A stretch of 64,000 nucleotides of DNA, from positions 124,001-188,000 of the forward strand of contig NZ_BMCF01000001.1 of assembly GCF_014635045.1 (NCBI RefSeq), written 5' to 3'. Both the position numbers and the translations under genes were made by a program. The stretch is from Staphylococcus nepalensis (lineage in GTDB: Bacteria > Bacillota > Bacilli > Staphylococcales > Staphylococcaceae). The notes under the pieces are model-generated. The model saw only the letters and a list, made by a program, of their open reading frames with translations. It was not told where the DNA came from and did not search any database. Of this stretch, positions 45,894-56,632 are shown piece after piece. Position 1 is the stretch's first letter, and every line of letters begins with the position of its first letter.

Positions 45894-46565
45894 TTATTTA
45901 CTTACAATAATACCGTCATCTAATTCTATTACTCTATCAGCATAATCAAATAACCTTTTATCATGTGTTATCATAATACCAATCATTTTTTTACTTTGAA
46001 TTTGATCTTTAATCATATCTATCACTTCGGTGGCGCGCTCTGCATCTAAACTTGCAGTAGGCTCATCAGCTAAAATCATTTTAGGATTATTCATTAATGA
46101 TCTCATAATTGCAACACGTTGTTTTTGACCTCCTGATAGTGTATGGGGAAATGCGTTTAGTTGTTCTTCTAAACCTATTTGCTTTAATAATTTTTCTGCT
46201 CTTTTAGTTGCTTCTTTTTTAGACATTCCTGCTTCTTTACCAATTGTTGCCAACTGGTCTTTTACTTTTAAATACGGTACCAAATGAGAAGACTGAAATA
46301 TAAAGCCTATTTCGTTTAGTCTCAATTCCGAAGCTTTTTTATCATTAGAATAGAGAGGTACACCATTATATAATATATTACCACTGCTTTGCGACAATAA
46401 CCCGCCTAAAATAGTTAATAGTGTGGTTTTACCAGAACCAGAAGCACCATTTAAAATAACGAATTCTCCTTCATTAACTTCAAAATTAATTCCTTTTAAG
46501 ACTTTTGTTTCTGAAGAACCTTTACCAAATGATTTTTTAATATCTTTTACTTGTAAACTCATCAT
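45894..46565 (-). CDS. hrtA: Haem exporter ATPase HrtA
   Basis: A 223-residue MacB-type ATPase of the haem-regulated transporter, which protects against haem toxicity. Walker [10 protein letters not shown] near residue 40, signature [13 protein letters not shown] near 143 and Walker [13 protein letters not shown] near 160 are intact. The ATG overlaps the end of hrtB by four bases. The order hrtB then hrtA on this transcript, the HssR box upstream and the divergent hssRS genes fix the identity. Confidence 0.95.
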   Translation of the reverse strand: MMSLQVKDIKKSFGKGSSETKVLKGINFEVNEGEFVILNGASGSGKTTLLTILGGLLSQSSGNILYNGVPLYSNDKKASELRLNEIGFIFQSSHLVPYLKVKDQLATIGKEAGMSKKEATKRAEKLLKQIGLEEQLNAFPHTLSGGQKQRVAIMRSLMNNPKMILADEPTASLDAERATEVIDMIKDQIQSKKMIGIMITHDKRLFDYADRVIELDDGIIVSK

Positions 46566-47614
46566 TCTCCACCTCCAATTGCTTCAATAGGGTCTACTTT
46601 GAATAATTTTATAAATGATAGCGCTGCGCCCACTATAGCGACGATAATGAATATACCAACTACTAATAAAATATTTGTAACCGTTACATGGAATGGCATA
46701 GTAATCGGCATTATTAATGATAAGCTACTAATCAACCCTACAGAAATGATCACTGCAACCATGGTAGTGATTAATATTTGAATAATTAAAGCACTTAATA
46801 AATGTCTTGTCTTAATACCTATTGCTTTTAAAATACCTATTTCAGGTATCTTTTGTATTGTCATAACGTAGAAGAATGCACTAAGTACTATAGCAGATAT
46901 AACAAACAAACTAACAATCATCATATTAAGCGGTGCTTGTTCTGCTTGATAACTTGGTATTTCAGCAGTAATATCATCTTCACTAAATACTTTTATACCA
47001 GAAATATCTTCTAATTCATTTTGTTGTTTTTGTGATAAATCTTTAACTGGATAAACCGTGCTCACTTCTTTATTTAATTCATCAAATCCACTGTTATTCA
47101 TCATAACAACCGAACTATGAGAATACATTGTATCGTCTAAAATACCAGATACTTTTAATTTTTTCCCATTTTTGGTGTTAATTGTATCTCCGATTTCTAC
47201 GCCATTAGCAGTTAACTTACTATTAATAGCAATTTCATTATCTTTTTCAGGATATTTACCTTCTGATAATTTCGGTTTTTCATTTGTCACTGTATTAGTC
47301 ATAACCACATCTTCTTCATCTTTATCAATTTTCAGTGTTTGAGATGCTATTTTTAAAGGGGATTGGTCAGTTATATCTTCGACCTTCTGTTGTTGATCTG
47401 GCTTAATCACTGATTTCTCAATTTGTGGCTTTTTGTTGTCTTGCATAACGTATTTTTCTGCTTTCATATTGTCCAACATTGATACGTTCTCTCTTGCTAA
47501 ACCTTGTGCTAAACCACTAATGAATAACACCATAACACCTAATAATAATATGATTAACATGATTAATATATAACGAAATTTATAATATTTAATTTCTTGC
47601 CATGCTAACTTCAT
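46562..47614 (-). CDS. hrtB: Haem exporter permease HrtB
   Basis: A 350-residue FtsX/MacB-like permease with one N-terminal membrane segment (about 13-33), a large extracellular domain of about 190 residues, and three C-terminal segments. [23 protein letters not shown] is the family coupling helix. Together with HrtA it forms the haem efflux pump. Transcription is switched on by HssR through the direct repeat at 47662-47681. Confidence 0.94.
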   Translation of the reverse strand: MKLAWQEIKYYKFRYILIMLIILLLGVMVLFISGLAQGLARENVSMLDNMKAEKYVMQDNKKPQIEKSVIKPDQQQKVEDITDQSPLKIASQTLKIDKDEEDVVMTNTVTNEKPKLSEGKYPEKDNEIAINSKLTANGVEIGDTINTKNGKKLKVSGILDDTMYSHSSVVMMNNSGFDELNKEVSTVYPVKDLSQKQQNELEDISGIKVFSEDDITAEIPSYQAEQAPLNMMIVSLFVISAIVLSAFFYVMTIQKIPEIGILKAIGIKTRHLLSALIIQILITTMVAVIISVGLISSLSLIMPITMPFHVTVTNILLVVGIFIIVAIVGAALSFIKLFKVDPIEAIGGGE

Positions 47615-47661
47615 AACGTTTCACTCCTTCAAAAGAACTTATATCTAGAGTTTAGTCGTAG

Positions 47662-47681
47662 TATATGAACTCAATATGAAC
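47662..47681 (-). promoter_or_regulatory. HssR-binding direct repeat at the hrtBA promoter
   Basis: On the minus strand GTTCATATT, two bases, GTTCATATA form a tandem repeat 48 bases before hrtB. It equals the GTTCATATT-NN-GTTCATATT element known from S. aureus, with one change in the last base. Confidence 0.92.
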
Positions 47682-47768
47682 AATTGTTAACCTTTTAAAA
47701 ATTTCATATTTGTTAAGTCATTTCTTTCCATATATAATATTTATAAAATGGGTAAGGAGTTTTTGTGC

Positions 47769-48443
47769 ATGACTACTTGTTTAATTGTCGATGACGATAA
47801 AAAAATTCTAGCATATGTTTCAAACTATGTTACAAAAGAAGGATTAGATGTAGTAACTCAAACAAGTGCCGAAGATGCGCTAGTATACCTTGATTCACAT
47901 CAAGTTAATATCGCTATAGTCGATGTAATGATGTCAGGTATGAGTGGTTTTGAATTATGTAAAATTTTAAAAGAAGACTTTGAAATACCTGTGATTATGC
48001 TAACAGCACGGGATGCACTTAGCGACAAAGAACAAGCTTATTTAACAGGCACAGATGATTATGTAACCAAGCCTTTTGAAGTCAAAGAACTGATTTTCAG
48101 AATTAAAGCAGTTCTAAAGCGTTATAATATTAATGCAAATAATGAACTCAAAGTAGGCAATCTCATACTTAACCAAGCCTATTTAGAGCTTCAATCTTCT
48201 ACCAAATCAATGAATCTACCAAACAAAGAATTTCAACTGTTATTTTTACTTGCTTCACACCCGAAACAAGTATTTAACCGTGATGATTTAATTGAGAAAA
48301 TTTGGGGCTTTGATTATGAAGGAGACGAACGGACTGTTGATGTACACATCAAACGATTAAGAAAGCGTTTGTCAAAATTAGATGCGTCAATTACTATTCA
48401 CACAGTTCGTGGTTTGGGATATAAGGTGGATGACAATGTTTAA
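47769..48443 (+). CDS. hssR: Haem-response regulator HssR
   Basis: A 224-residue OmpR-type response regulator. The receiver has the acidic pair DDD (8-10), phospho-acceptor Asp in VDVMMSG near residue 53 and Lys in YVTKPFEV near 102. The winged helix ends in DERTVDVHIKRLRKRLSK, then VRGLGYKV. I chose the ATG at 47769, nine bases after AAGGAG, which gives the 224 residues of S. aureus HssR; an ATG seven codons upstream includes that site. It overlaps hssS by eight bases. Confidence 0.94.
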   Translation: MTTCLIVDDDKKILAYVSNYVTKEGLDVVTQTSAEDALVYLDSHQVNIAIVDVMMSGMSGFELCKILKEDFEIPVIMLTARDALSDKEQAYLTGTDDYVTKPFEVKELIFRIKAVLKRYNINANNELKVGNLILNQAYLELQSSTKSMNLPNKEFQLLFLLASHPKQVFNRDDLIEKIWGFDYEGDERTVDVHIKRLRKRLSKLDASITIHTVRGLGYKVDDNV

Positions 48444-49806
48444 ATCACTCTATTCTCGTATTGCTATATATACAATTATCATTATGCTATCAAGTGCCAT
48501 ACTCAGTTTTTTATTAACTAATATTATCTATCACAATCATTTAAAAGAAAATAACGATACTAAAATTATGCGTACTTTAAAAGATGCTACATCTTATATG
48601 CATAAGTCTCATATAAATTTGCCCAAACCTTTTTTCAGACATTTAGGTGAAATGAATTACCAAATTATGACTGTAACCGAAAAAGGTGAGAAAGCCTATT
48701 ATGGGGCTCCGTTTAGGAAAGATAATGTCGACACTAAAAATATTAAAGCCGTTTTAAATGGTAACGACTATCATGGTATAAAAAACTTATCTTACAATCC
48801 TTTTATTACTGGTTTTTTCGAAAATACCACACAAAATACCGTTGGTGTGCATTATGAAGCAAATGGCAAGAATTATGCCGTATTTATGAGGCCCGATATC
48901 GGCAAAACCTTTAGTGAATTTAGAATTTTCTTAATTATATTAATCACTCTATTGTTAGTCATTTCTATCATTTCGGTGATTTCTTCAACTTATATGATAA
49001 TTAAACCGATACAGCAATTGAAGCAAGCAACAGAAAGACTTATGGAAGGTAATTTTGATGTGCCCATTAATGTTAAACGTAACGATGAATTCGGCACCTT
49101 GCAATATCGATTTGATAAAATGCGTTTATCTTTAAAACAACTGGATGACATGAGACAACACTTTGTCCAAAATGTCTCGCATGAGATTAAAACACCTTTA
49201 ACACATATCCATCATTTACTTGATCAATTGAAATTCACTAAAGACGTTAGTGCCCGTGAACAATACATTGATGAAATATATCAAATTACAACACAACTTA
49301 GTGAATTAACAAAAGAACTTCTTTTACTATCAGAAATTGATAATGGCGAACATCTCGAATTAAATGACCACATAGCACTTAATAAACTTATTAAACAAAT
49401 TATTCGTCATGAACAATTCTCTACAAATCAAAAAGATCTCATTATTATGTCAGATTTAGACAACGTAACATTTGTTGGGAATGAAAGATTGCTTCATCAA
49501 GCATTTCAAAACTTAATTATTAATGCCATCAAATACTCAGAACCAGGCGGAACAATTGATATTACACTAACGAACGACACTGACTTAAATGCGATTCATT
49601 TCACTATAACTGACGACGGTCAAGGTATGACACAAACAACACAATCTCATTTATTTGAACGTTTTTATAAAGCCAGTCATCATGATAATAGCAATGGATT
49701 AGGCTTAGCAATTGCAAAAGCTATTTTTGAATTACACGATGGTAAAATTAAAGTAGAAAGCGAAAAATATGAAGGCACTACATTTACTGTCATTATCAAT
49801 AAATAA
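48436..49806 (+). CDS. hssS: Haem sensor histidine kinase HssS
   Basis: A 456-residue membrane kinase: membrane segments at about 10-30 and 165-185 enclose an extracellular sensor of about 130 residues. A HAMP region, the H box FVQNVSHEIKTPLTHIHH near residue 245, the N box NLIINAIKYSE and G boxes DDGQGM and GLGLAIAK follow. The start ATG (48436) lies inside the end of hssR with AAGGTGG upstream. An 18-codon longer frame reads hssR sequence and was rejected. It senses haem stress and phosphorylates HssR. Confidence 0.94.
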   Translation: MFKSLYSRIAIYTIIIMLSSAILSFLLTNIIYHNHLKENNDTKIMRTLKDATSYMHKSHINLPKPFFRHLGEMNYQIMTVTEKGEKAYYGAPFRKDNVDTKNIKAVLNGNDYHGIKNLSYNPFITGFFENTTQNTVGVHYEANGKNYAVFMRPDIGKTFSEFRIFLIILITLLLVISIISVISSTYMIIKPIQQLKQATERLMEGNFDVPINVKRNDEFGTLQYRFDKMRLSLKQLDDMRQHFVQNVSHEIKTPLTHIHHLLDQLKFTKDVSAREQYIDEIYQITTQLSELTKELLLLSEIDNGEHLELNDHIALNKLIKQIIRHEQFSTNQKDLIIMSDLDNVTFVGNERLLHQAFQNLIINAIKYSEPGGTIDITLTNDTDLNAIHFTITDDGQGMTQTTQSHLFERFYKASHHDNSNGLGLAIAKAIFELHDGKIKVESEKYEGTTFTVIINK

Positions 49807-49850
49807 AAAGCGAGGCGGAGACATCATTATTGATGTCTCCGCCTCGCTTT
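49807..49850. terminator. Bidirectional terminator, perfect 20-bp stem
   Basis: AAAGCGAGGCGGAGACATCA pairs perfectly with its complement around TTAT. It begins right after the hssS stop and also serves the convergent mqo gene. Confidence 0.9.
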
Positions 49851-49870
49851 CTTTATTAATAAGATGGGAA

Positions 49871-51349
49871 TTAATTTATTTTTAAGTTTTTTGTAATTTC
49901 TTTATTGATTTGAGTATATAATGCTTCGTTTTCTGATAATTGCATACCAAATGAAGGAACAATTTCCTTAACTTTTTCTTCCCAATGGCTAAATTCATCT
50001 TTGTAACAACGTTGTAGCACATCTAACATGATATCAACAGCAGTGGAAGCACCTGGAGAAGCACCTAGCAACGCTGCTAATGAGCCATCTTCAGATGTAA
50101 TAACTTCTGTACCAAATTGTAAAGTTCCTTTGCCCTTGTCCGTATCTTTAATAACTTGGACGCGTTGCCCTGCAACAACTATTTCCCAATCTTCACTCTT
50201 AGCATTTGGAACGAATTGACGCAAATCTTCCATTCTTTCCTCATTAGATAATGTCAGTTGAGAAATTAAATATTTTGTTAAATTCATTTCTTTAATCCCT
50301 GCAGACAACATTGTAATTAGATTATTGGGTTTTACAGATTTTATTAAATCCATATTTGAACCTGTTTTTAAGAATTTAGGTGAAAATCCAGCAAATGGCC
50401 CAAATAATAACGTACGTTGACCATCGATATAACGCGTATCTAAATGTGGAACTGACATTGGCGGTGCGCCAACAGCAGCTTTTCCATATACCTTAGCTAG
50501 ATGTTTTGAAGTGATAGACTCATCTCTACATACTAAGAACAGCCCACTAACAGGGAACCCACCTATATGTTTAGATTCTTTAATGCCTGTTTTTTGTAAT
50601 AATGGTAAACTTGCCCCGCCGGCACCAATAAATACAAAATCACTTTCTATTATAGTAACTTCTTCCGTTTTTAAATTTTTGACTTTAACTTCCCAACTGC
50701 CATCTTTGTGTTGATTTAAATTTTCTACTTCATGTTCATAATTAAGTTCAATATTTTTTTCTTCTAAGTTAGAAAACAACTTTTTAGTTAACGCGCTAAA
50801 ATTTACATCGGTACCTGTTTTATCATATGTAATAGCCATCGGAATGTTTGATGTGCGTCCTTCCATAATTAACGGTGCCCACTCAGTAATTTTATCTTTA
50901 TCATCAGTGATTTCCATATTACTAAATAATATGTTTTTATTTAATCGATCAACCCGTCTTTTTAAGAAATCGACATTGCGTACCCCTTGTACAAAACTCA
51001 TATGTGGCACAGGTTTTATGAAAGCTTCTGGTTTTGATAGTTGCCCTTGTTTAACAAGATAATTCCAGAATTGTTTTGTAATTTGAAATTGCTCGTTTAT
51101 CTTTACAGCTTTAGTAATATCAATTGAACCATCTTGGTTTTCATTTGTATAATTTAATTCACATAATGCAGAATGCCCTGTACCTGCATTATTCCAAGCA
51201 TTAGAACTTTCTTCTGCGGGTGTAGATAATCTTTCAAACATTTTTATCTCTTTCTCAGGTGCAAGTTCTTTTAATAAAGTTCCTAGTGTTGCGCTCATGA
51301 TACCGCCGCCAATTAATATGACATCTGTTTTGCTATGTTGTGTACTCAT
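49871..51349 (-). CDS. mqo: Malate:quinone oxidoreductase
   Basis: A 492-residue membrane-associated FAD enzyme that oxidises malate to oxaloacetate and passes electrons to menaquinone. The FAD loop [17 protein letters not shown] start is near residue 12. [19 protein letters not shown] residues, [37 protein letters not shown] and [16 protein letters not shown] are all family signatures. The ATG at 51349 (MSTQHSK) is chosen with AAGGGGG eleven bases upstream; the open frame extends 13 codons further. Staphylococci often have two mqo genes, and which copy this is cannot be told. Confidence 0.93.
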   Translation of the reverse strand: MSTQHSKTDVILIGGGIMSATLGTLLKELAPEKEIKMFERLSTPAEESSNAWNNAGTGHSALCELNYTNENQDGSIDITKAVKINEQFQITKQFWNYLVKQGQLSKPEAFIKPVPHMSFVQGVRNVDFLKRRVDRLNKNILFSNMEITDDKDKITEWAPLIMEGRTSNIPMAITYDKTGTDVNFSALTKKLFSNLEEKNIELNYEHEVENLNQHKDGSWEVKVKNLKTEEVTIIESDFVFIGAGGASLPLLQKTGIKESKHIGGFPVSGLFLVCRDESITSKHLAKVYGKAAVGAPPMSVPHLDTRYIDGQRTLLFGPFAGFSPKFLKTGSNMDLIKSVKPNNLITMLSAGIKEMNLTKYLISQLTLSNEERMEDLRQFVPNAKSEDWEIVVAGQRVQVIKDTDKGKGTLQFGTEVITSEDGSLAALLGASPGASTAVDIMLDVLQRCYKDEFSHWEEKVKEIVPSFGMQLSENEALYTQINKEITKNLKIN

Positions 51350-51745
51350 AACAAACACAGTCCCCCTTTTATATATGTTTATAGACACGTTATCTTTATC
51401 TAAGAAAATTTACAACTGTGATAAAGCGTTTTCTATAGCTAAAATTTTAAAATCTAATCCATTATTGTTATGTTTAAAACGTAAACAACAACAGAATCTT
51501 TCCGTACGCTTCTAATTATATACGTTATTGCCCTATGAAAAAAGGGCTTTCAGTAATTCTACACAAATTATGTTAATATGTGTTAACTAAAACAAGCATA
51601 ATACAAACTTTTAACTTTATATCTTAATTGTTTAGGATTTAATCAAATGGTTTCTAATCTATTTATTATGAGTTACTTTATTCATTAAGTATATTTCATG
51701 CTATAATAAATTTTAATTTAGTTTATATAATTTGGAGGTATTCCA
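51350..51745. other. 396-base divergent intergenic region
   Basis: This AT-rich region carries the promoters of mqo and of the glycosyltransferase (TATAAT near 51703). A small hairpin GCCCTATGAAAAAAGGGC lies near 51532, and two TGTTAA hexamers four bases apart lie near 51568-51583. No gene or known riboswitch is seen. Confidence 0.4.
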
Positions 51746-52894
51746 ATGAAATCTATCACTTTTTTTATGCATAATATTTACGCCATGGGTGGAACTGTTA
51801 AATCTATTTCACAACTTGCTAATGTTTTAGCTGAAAAAGGTCACCAAATTGAAATTATTTCAGTTTTTAGAGGCGCTTCTCAGCCCTATTTTGATTTACA
51901 TGATTCTATTCAAATTCGTTCTTTAACGGATTACCAAGTACATCCTTTAAATATTAAGGACATATTTTTTAACCGTATCCATAAATATACACCTTTTTCT
52001 AAACCAAGCATACTTTCACAACATGAACCTGGTTTAAATCAATTTTCACATTATATAGAAAAGAAAATGATTAAATCTATACGTAATGTTTCGACAGATA
52101 TACTTATCGGCACAAGAGCTAGTTTTAATATATTAATTGCTTGTTATGGTTCACAGAATATAGAAAAAATTGGTATGGAGCATATGAACTTTGAAGCGCA
52201 TAGTGATGCTTTGCAAGATGAGATTGCCACAGCTTATAAACATTTAGATAAAATAACGACCTTAACAGAAAGTGATAAACATACATATGAATCTATCGTT
52301 AACGTGCCTGTGTATATCGTCCCTAATATTTTAAATGAACCACGGTTGCCTGCATCTAAAGATAAAATTATCACTGCTGCAGGACGCTTAGAATACGAAA
52401 AAGGGTTTGATCTATTAATTAAAAGCATCATCCCTATCCAGCAAGAAGTGAGACGCTTTAAATATCAAATACACATTTACGGTGATGGAGAAGCGCATGC
52501 CCTATTACAACAGCTCATCATAGATCATCAACTTGCGGATATCATAAAACTTCAAGGCGCAACACAACAGTTAAATGAAAAGTTAGCAATGAGTGAAATT
52601 ACGGTTGTGCCTTCACGTAATGAAGGTTTTGGTATGGTTATTTTAGAAGCAATGAACCAGAGTAATATTGTAGTCAGTTTTAATGGGAATGCTGGTCCTG
52701 ATTCTCTGATAAATAATAATGTGAATGGTTATTTAGTTACACACGGGAGTATAGAAGATTTATCAAATCAATTGCTAAGACTGATTAATCAAGAATTTAA
52801 TAAACAACATTTGATTGAAAATGCATACCAAACGGTGCAATCTTATTCACCAGACTCTGTGTACCAATCATTTCAAACTATGTTAGAATCCTAA
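51746..52894 (+). CDS. GT4-family glycosyltransferase
   Basis: A 382-residue cytosolic GT-B enzyme. The N-terminal domain opens with FFMHNIYAMGGTVKSI (acceptor loop). The C-terminal donor domain has AGRLEYEKGFDLLIKSI near residue 215 and VVPSRNEGFGMVILEAM near 295, the E(x7)E motif of family GT4. Similar enzymes glucosylate wall teichoic acid or related polymers. The TagF-like polymerase two genes away supports an envelope role, but donor and acceptor are unknown. GGAGG lies seven bases before the ATG. Confidence 0.8.
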   Translation: MKSITFFMHNIYAMGGTVKSISQLANVLAEKGHQIEIISVFRGASQPYFDLHDSIQIRSLTDYQVHPLNIKDIFFNRIHKYTPFSKPSILSQHEPGLNQFSHYIEKKMIKSIRNVSTDILIGTRASFNILIACYGSQNIEKIGMEHMNFEAHSDALQDEIATAYKHLDKITTLTESDKHTYESIVNVPVYIVPNILNEPRLPASKDKIITAAGRLEYEKGFDLLIKSIIPIQQEVRRFKYQIHIYGDGEAHALLQQLIIDHQLADIIKLQGATQQLNEKLAMSEITVVPSRNEGFGMVILEAMNQSNIVVSFNGNAGPDSLINNNVNGYLVTHGSIEDLSNQLLRLINQEFNKQHLIENAYQTVQSYSPDSVYQSFQTMLES

Positions 52895-52897
52895 TAA

Positions 52898-52946
52898 AAA
52901 AAGCGTACGAAATCAATTTTGAACTATTGATTTCGTAGGCCTTTTA
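52898..52946. terminator. Bidirectional terminator
   Basis: TACGAAATCAA pairs with TTGATTTCGTA within a hairpin bounded by A and T runs. It serves the glycosyltransferase and lctP. Confidence 0.75.
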
Positions 52947-53042
52947 TCATTGTATCTGAATATCAGATTATAGTTCTAAAACAACTGAGGGTGCAGACAA
53001 CTTCTAAAATATCATTGTTGCACTTAATACTATCCGTTGTTT

Positions 53043-54647
53043 TTAATGTAAAATTAAGTTTAAAATAAATGTCCATACACATACAAATATAATTAATACA
53101 ACACTATAGCGTAAAGTCATTTTTAATAATTCTGATTCCTTACCTACTTGTTGTACAGACGCAGTGGCAATGGCAATGGATTGTGGTGAAATTAATTTTG
53201 CTGCAACTCCACCCACTGTATTTGCGGACACAAGTAATGCGCCACTTGTACCAATATTATTAGCAACTGCTGCTTGTATAGGTGCAAATAATGTATTGTT
53301 GTTTGTCACTGAGCCAGTTAAAAAGACACCAATCCAACCTAAAACAGGTGATAGTAATGGGAATATTGATCCTGTTTTTGCTATTCCTTCACCCAAAGCG
53401 TTACTCAAACCTGCGTACGTCATTAACTTCGAAATAACCAAAATAATACATATCGTAATAATCGGTAACCATAATTCTTTAAATGTAACTTTAAATAAAC
53501 GTGTTGCATCAAACAAGCTCACTTGTCTTGACATTAATATTGTAATGATAACCACCAATAAAATGGCTGTGCCAGTTTGTCCTATAATATTTAGCGGAAG
53601 TGTAATTGCTTTATCAGCAATCTCGCTATAAGTTCCAGGTAACGCTATATTAAACACGAATGCATTTAATATGCCATTAGGAGCAAACATTGCTTTAAAT
53701 TGAGGTGCACTCCAAATCATTACTAATACAGTTAAAATAACGAATGGACACCATGCGTATATTAATGATTTAAAGCTATGTTTTTCAATGGGTTTTGGTT
53801 CGCTACTGTCTTTCAATCTAAATATCTCTTTAGGTTGATGTTTTTTTGAAAAAACAGCTAACGCTAACATTGCGCCTAATGGCGGAATAATGTCTGCGAG
53901 TTCAGGTCCAATAAACACAGTAATAATAGCTTGTAACACTGTGAATGTACCTCCAACAATTAAAATGGCTGGTAATGTCTCTTTAATACCTTTAAAGCCA
54001 TCAATAATCCAAATTAATAAAAACGGTATAAACATATTCATAATGGATAATGTTAAAGCTGACATCTGAGAAACTGCAAATCCTGTAACGTCACCTGGTA
54101 AGCCAAGTGTATCGATAACTGTCACTGGTAAACCAATTGCTCCAAATGCACCAGCTGTGGCGTTCGCAATCAAACACAACATTGCTGCTTGTAAAGGCTT
54201 AAAACCTAACTGGGTTAATAATAGTGCACATATCGCAATTGGTACACCAAAACCTGCCGCCCCTTCTAAGAAGCCATTAAATGCAAAACCAATTAATAAT
54301 AATTGTATACGGTGATCTTGCGACACACTTGCGATACTATCTTGAATTGTACTAAATTGACCAGTCTCATTAGTAACCTTATATAATAATACAGCCATCA
54401 TTACAATATAACCAATAGGTATAATGCCTTGGAAAAACCCTTCTATAGAAGCACCAGTAGCTATCTTCATAGGTAATTTAAATATGCTTATAGCAAGTAT
54501 GAGTGTAACTACTAAAGTAGTAATTGAAGCATATATCCCTTTCATTTTAAAAATAGTTAAACATAATAAGAATAAAATAATAGGTATAGCAGCCACAATA
54601 CTTGATAATAAGACGTTACCAAAGGGGTTAAAACTTTCTACAAACAT
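53043..54647 (-). CDS. lctP: L-lactate permease
   Basis: A 534-residue membrane transporter of the LctP family that moves lactate with protons. About twelve to fourteen hydrophobic segments. Family stretches are GFLEGAAGFGVPIAICALLL (about 120-139), NATAGAFGAIGLPVTV and LTGSVTNNNTLFAPIQ, with VGGVAAKLISPQSIAIA near the end. A Rex-type palindrome lies 44 bases upstream, just after the -10 box, so expression should rise when NADH is high. It ends beside the glycosyltransferase terminator. Confidence 0.94.
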   Translation of the reverse strand: MFVESFNPFGNVLLSSIVAAIPIILFLLCLTIFKMKGIYASITTLVVTLILAISIFKLPMKIATGASIEGFFQGIIPIGYIVMMAVLLYKVTNETGQFSTIQDSIASVSQDHRIQLLLIGFAFNGFLEGAAGFGVPIAICALLLTQLGFKPLQAAMLCLIANATAGAFGAIGLPVTVIDTLGLPGDVTGFAVSQMSALTLSIMNMFIPFLLIWIIDGFKGIKETLPAILIVGGTFTVLQAIITVFIGPELADIIPPLGAMLALAVFSKKHQPKEIFRLKDSSEPKPIEKHSFKSLIYAWCPFVILTVLVMIWSAPQFKAMFAPNGILNAFVFNIALPGTYSEIADKAITLPLNIIGQTGTAILLVVIITILMSRQVSLFDATRLFKVTFKELWLPIITICIILVISKLMTYAGLSNALGEGIAKTGSIFPLLSPVLGWIGVFLTGSVTNNNTLFAPIQAAVANNIGTSGALLVSANTVGGVAAKLISPQSIAIATASVQQVGKESELLKMTLRYSVVLIIFVCVWTFILNLILH

Positions 54648-54690
54648 TTACAATCACTTCCTATACTTAAAATAATTAGCCATCTCTATA

Positions 54691-54708
54691 TTGTGAATTA
54701 TTTCACAT
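54691..54708. promoter_or_regulatory. Rex operator at the lctP promoter
   Basis: TTGTGAATTATTTCACAT has TTGTGAA/TTCACA arms around TTAT and matches the staphylococcal Rex box TTGTGAAWWWWTTCACAA except for the last two bases. The lctP -10 (TATAAT on the minus strand, 54716-54711) lies directly upstream, so bound Rex would block transcription. Confidence 0.82.
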
Positions 54709-54934
54709 AAATTATAACATCCTTTTCAGTCAAAACACAATAAGTTTTTTTAAAAAACAATCATTTTGTATATTAAAGTTATTTATTTTGGTTAATAAGG
54801 CAAAATACAGTATATTAAAATTGATTTTTTCAAACTTTTTAATTAATTATTTATTTTAACATATACGTTTCTTTTGTCTCTAATGCACTCCATGATAAAA
54901 TAGAAATAATCATATTTAAGTAGAGGGATAGTAA

Positions 54935-56632
54935 ATGATAAAGCAAATTGAAATTTTAGAGTGGGATCTTTTAGCAAAGGAACTTCAAAAAGCTACAACA
55001 GAAGGTTATTCTCATTTTGTACTTATAAATCAGGATGTTGAAATTTACCAATCAATGATAAAAGCAGTTGAGCTCAGGCCTGTCACGATGGTGGCAGATT
55101 ATACAATTAATCAACAATATTTAAATGACTGCCGATATTTCGGACAATTATATATTACTTTTAATGATTGGATAGACAACATCAACCATTTTCCGAATGT
55201 AATCTTTCATATTGAAACTGTAGCCCATTTAATGAACCAATATCAAATACATAATGCATTTGACTTAGCATTGTTGTCACTGTTACAAGATGATATTGCT
55301 ACAGATAGCCATGTCGTTTTTAATTTTAAACATAATCATAGAACTAGTAAGACAGTTTGGAAATATATTGACGATTTTACGCCGCTAAACACAACTAAAT
55401 TCAGCCTAAACAAATTAGCATTTAAACATAGGCATCCGGTACCTTTTAAAAGTAAAGAAACGTTACCACCTGAAACTAAAGCGGTTCGTTCTACTGATAA
55501 AGCGCTAAAGTCTACTAATTTTAAACTTCCTCATTGGATTTATAATCTCATTCATTCCCATTATGAAAAGAAACATTATGAAATGAGTTATATTTACAAA
55601 AAAGATAAAACGAAAATCAAAAATCACATTGTTTTTTTAGGTTTTAATTATGGATTCCAAGGTAATTCACGTTATTTATTTAATCATTTTGCAAAACACT
55701 TTTCGAAATTACCGATATTTTTTATAACAAAAGACGTTAGTGGGCCTAATTTTGTTAATCCAGATGATCCAAAAGCTAAAACACTTATTGAAACAGCAAG
55801 TGTGGTTATATTAGAGACGTACATACCTGACGGTTTAAAACCGAACGGTACGATTATCCAACTTTGGCATGGCACACCAATTAAAAAGTTATTTTTAGAT
55901 AGTCATGAACCAAGTGAAAATCTCAACATTTATAATTATCGTGCCCGTAAATACAATAAATGGTTGCACCAAGATTATTTCGTCAGTGATTGTGAAGCGA
56001 TTATGGAATATTTTAAATCTGCTTTCCCACAGCAGCATACACATTTGTTGAACTGTGGCTACCCTAGAATTAGATATTTATTAGATAAACAATCCGATCA
56101 ACCTTATATCTCATTCATTAAAAAAGAATTGAAATTAAACCCAGATAAACAAACATTGCTTTACGTGCCAACATGGAAAGCAACAAACGAAACATCAGAT
56201 TTATTACCTATTAGTGACGGATTATTAAATAAATATAATGTTATTTTTAAAGGGCACACTAAAGACGAATCTAACTATATTCCCGAGAACGCTATCGTCG
56301 CACCATCAAATTTAGAAGTTCAAGATTTATTACTTGCGTCAGACATTGTATTAACAGACTACTCTTCAATTATTTTTGATGCATTAACAATTGATAAAAT
56401 TGTTTGTCAATATACACCTGACCATGAAAAATATGTTTCAGAGCGTGGTGTATATGATGATGTCATGCATTCTCTTTCTACTGTTAGATATAGTGATGCA
56501 AAAGCACTTTTAAATGATTTAATCAGTCATCAAATGAAGGACATACATGAAAATCCTTTTATAAACAAGGATAATCATGCTTTTGAAACAATTTCTCATA
56601 TTATTCAAAAATCAATTAAATCCAACAAATAA
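54935..56632 (+). CDS. TagF/TarF-like CDP-glycerol glycerophosphotransferase
   Basis: A 565-residue protein. The C-terminal part (about 220-560) is a teichoic-acid polymerase domain: FLGFNYGFQGNSRYLF, IIQLWHGTPIKKLFLD with the catalytic His near residue 312, TLLYVPTWK, FKGHTKDE and LLASDIVLTDYSSIIFDAL with the second catalytic His region. The N-terminal 200 residues are unlike TagF membrane-targeting parts I know and contain no motif I can name. It would transfer glycerol- or ribitol-phosphate to a wall polymer. It is not beside the main tag/tar genes. Divergent from lctP. Confidence 0.82.
   Translation: MIKQIEILEWDLLAKELQKATTEGYSHFVLINQDVEIYQSMIKAVELRPVTMVADYTINQQYLNDCRYFGQLYITFNDWIDNINHFPNVIFHIETVAHLMNQYQIHNAFDLALLSLLQDDIATDSHVVFNFKHNHRTSKTVWKYIDDFTPLNTTKFSLNKLAFKHRHPVPFKSKETLPPETKAVRSTDKALKSTNFKLPHWIYNLIHSHYEKKHYEMSYIYKKDKTKIKNHIVFLGFNYGFQGNSRYLFNHFAKHFSKLPIFFITKDVSGPNFVNPDDPKAKTLIETASVVILETYIPDGLKPNGTIIQLWHGTPIKKLFLDSHEPSENLNIYNYRARKYNKWLHQDYFVSDCEAIMEYFKSAFPQQHTHLLNCGYPRIRYLLDKQSDQPYISFIKKELKLNPDKQTLLYVPTWKATNETSDLLPISDGLLNKYNVIFKGHTKDESNYIPENAIVAPSNLEVQDLLLASDIVLTDYSSIIFDALTIDKIVCQYTPDHEKYVSERGVYDDVMHSLSTVRYSDAKALLNDLISHQMKDIHENPFINKDNHAFETISHIIQKSIKSNK

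Noticed and set aside
51568..51583. Two TGTTAA hexamers as a WalR box
   Set aside because: The spacing is four bases rather than the five of the WalR consensus, and the neighbouring genes give no support.
53164..53631. 155-codon plus-strand frame opposite lctP
   Set aside because: Antisense of strongly conserved LctP sequence, no start signal; a shadow.
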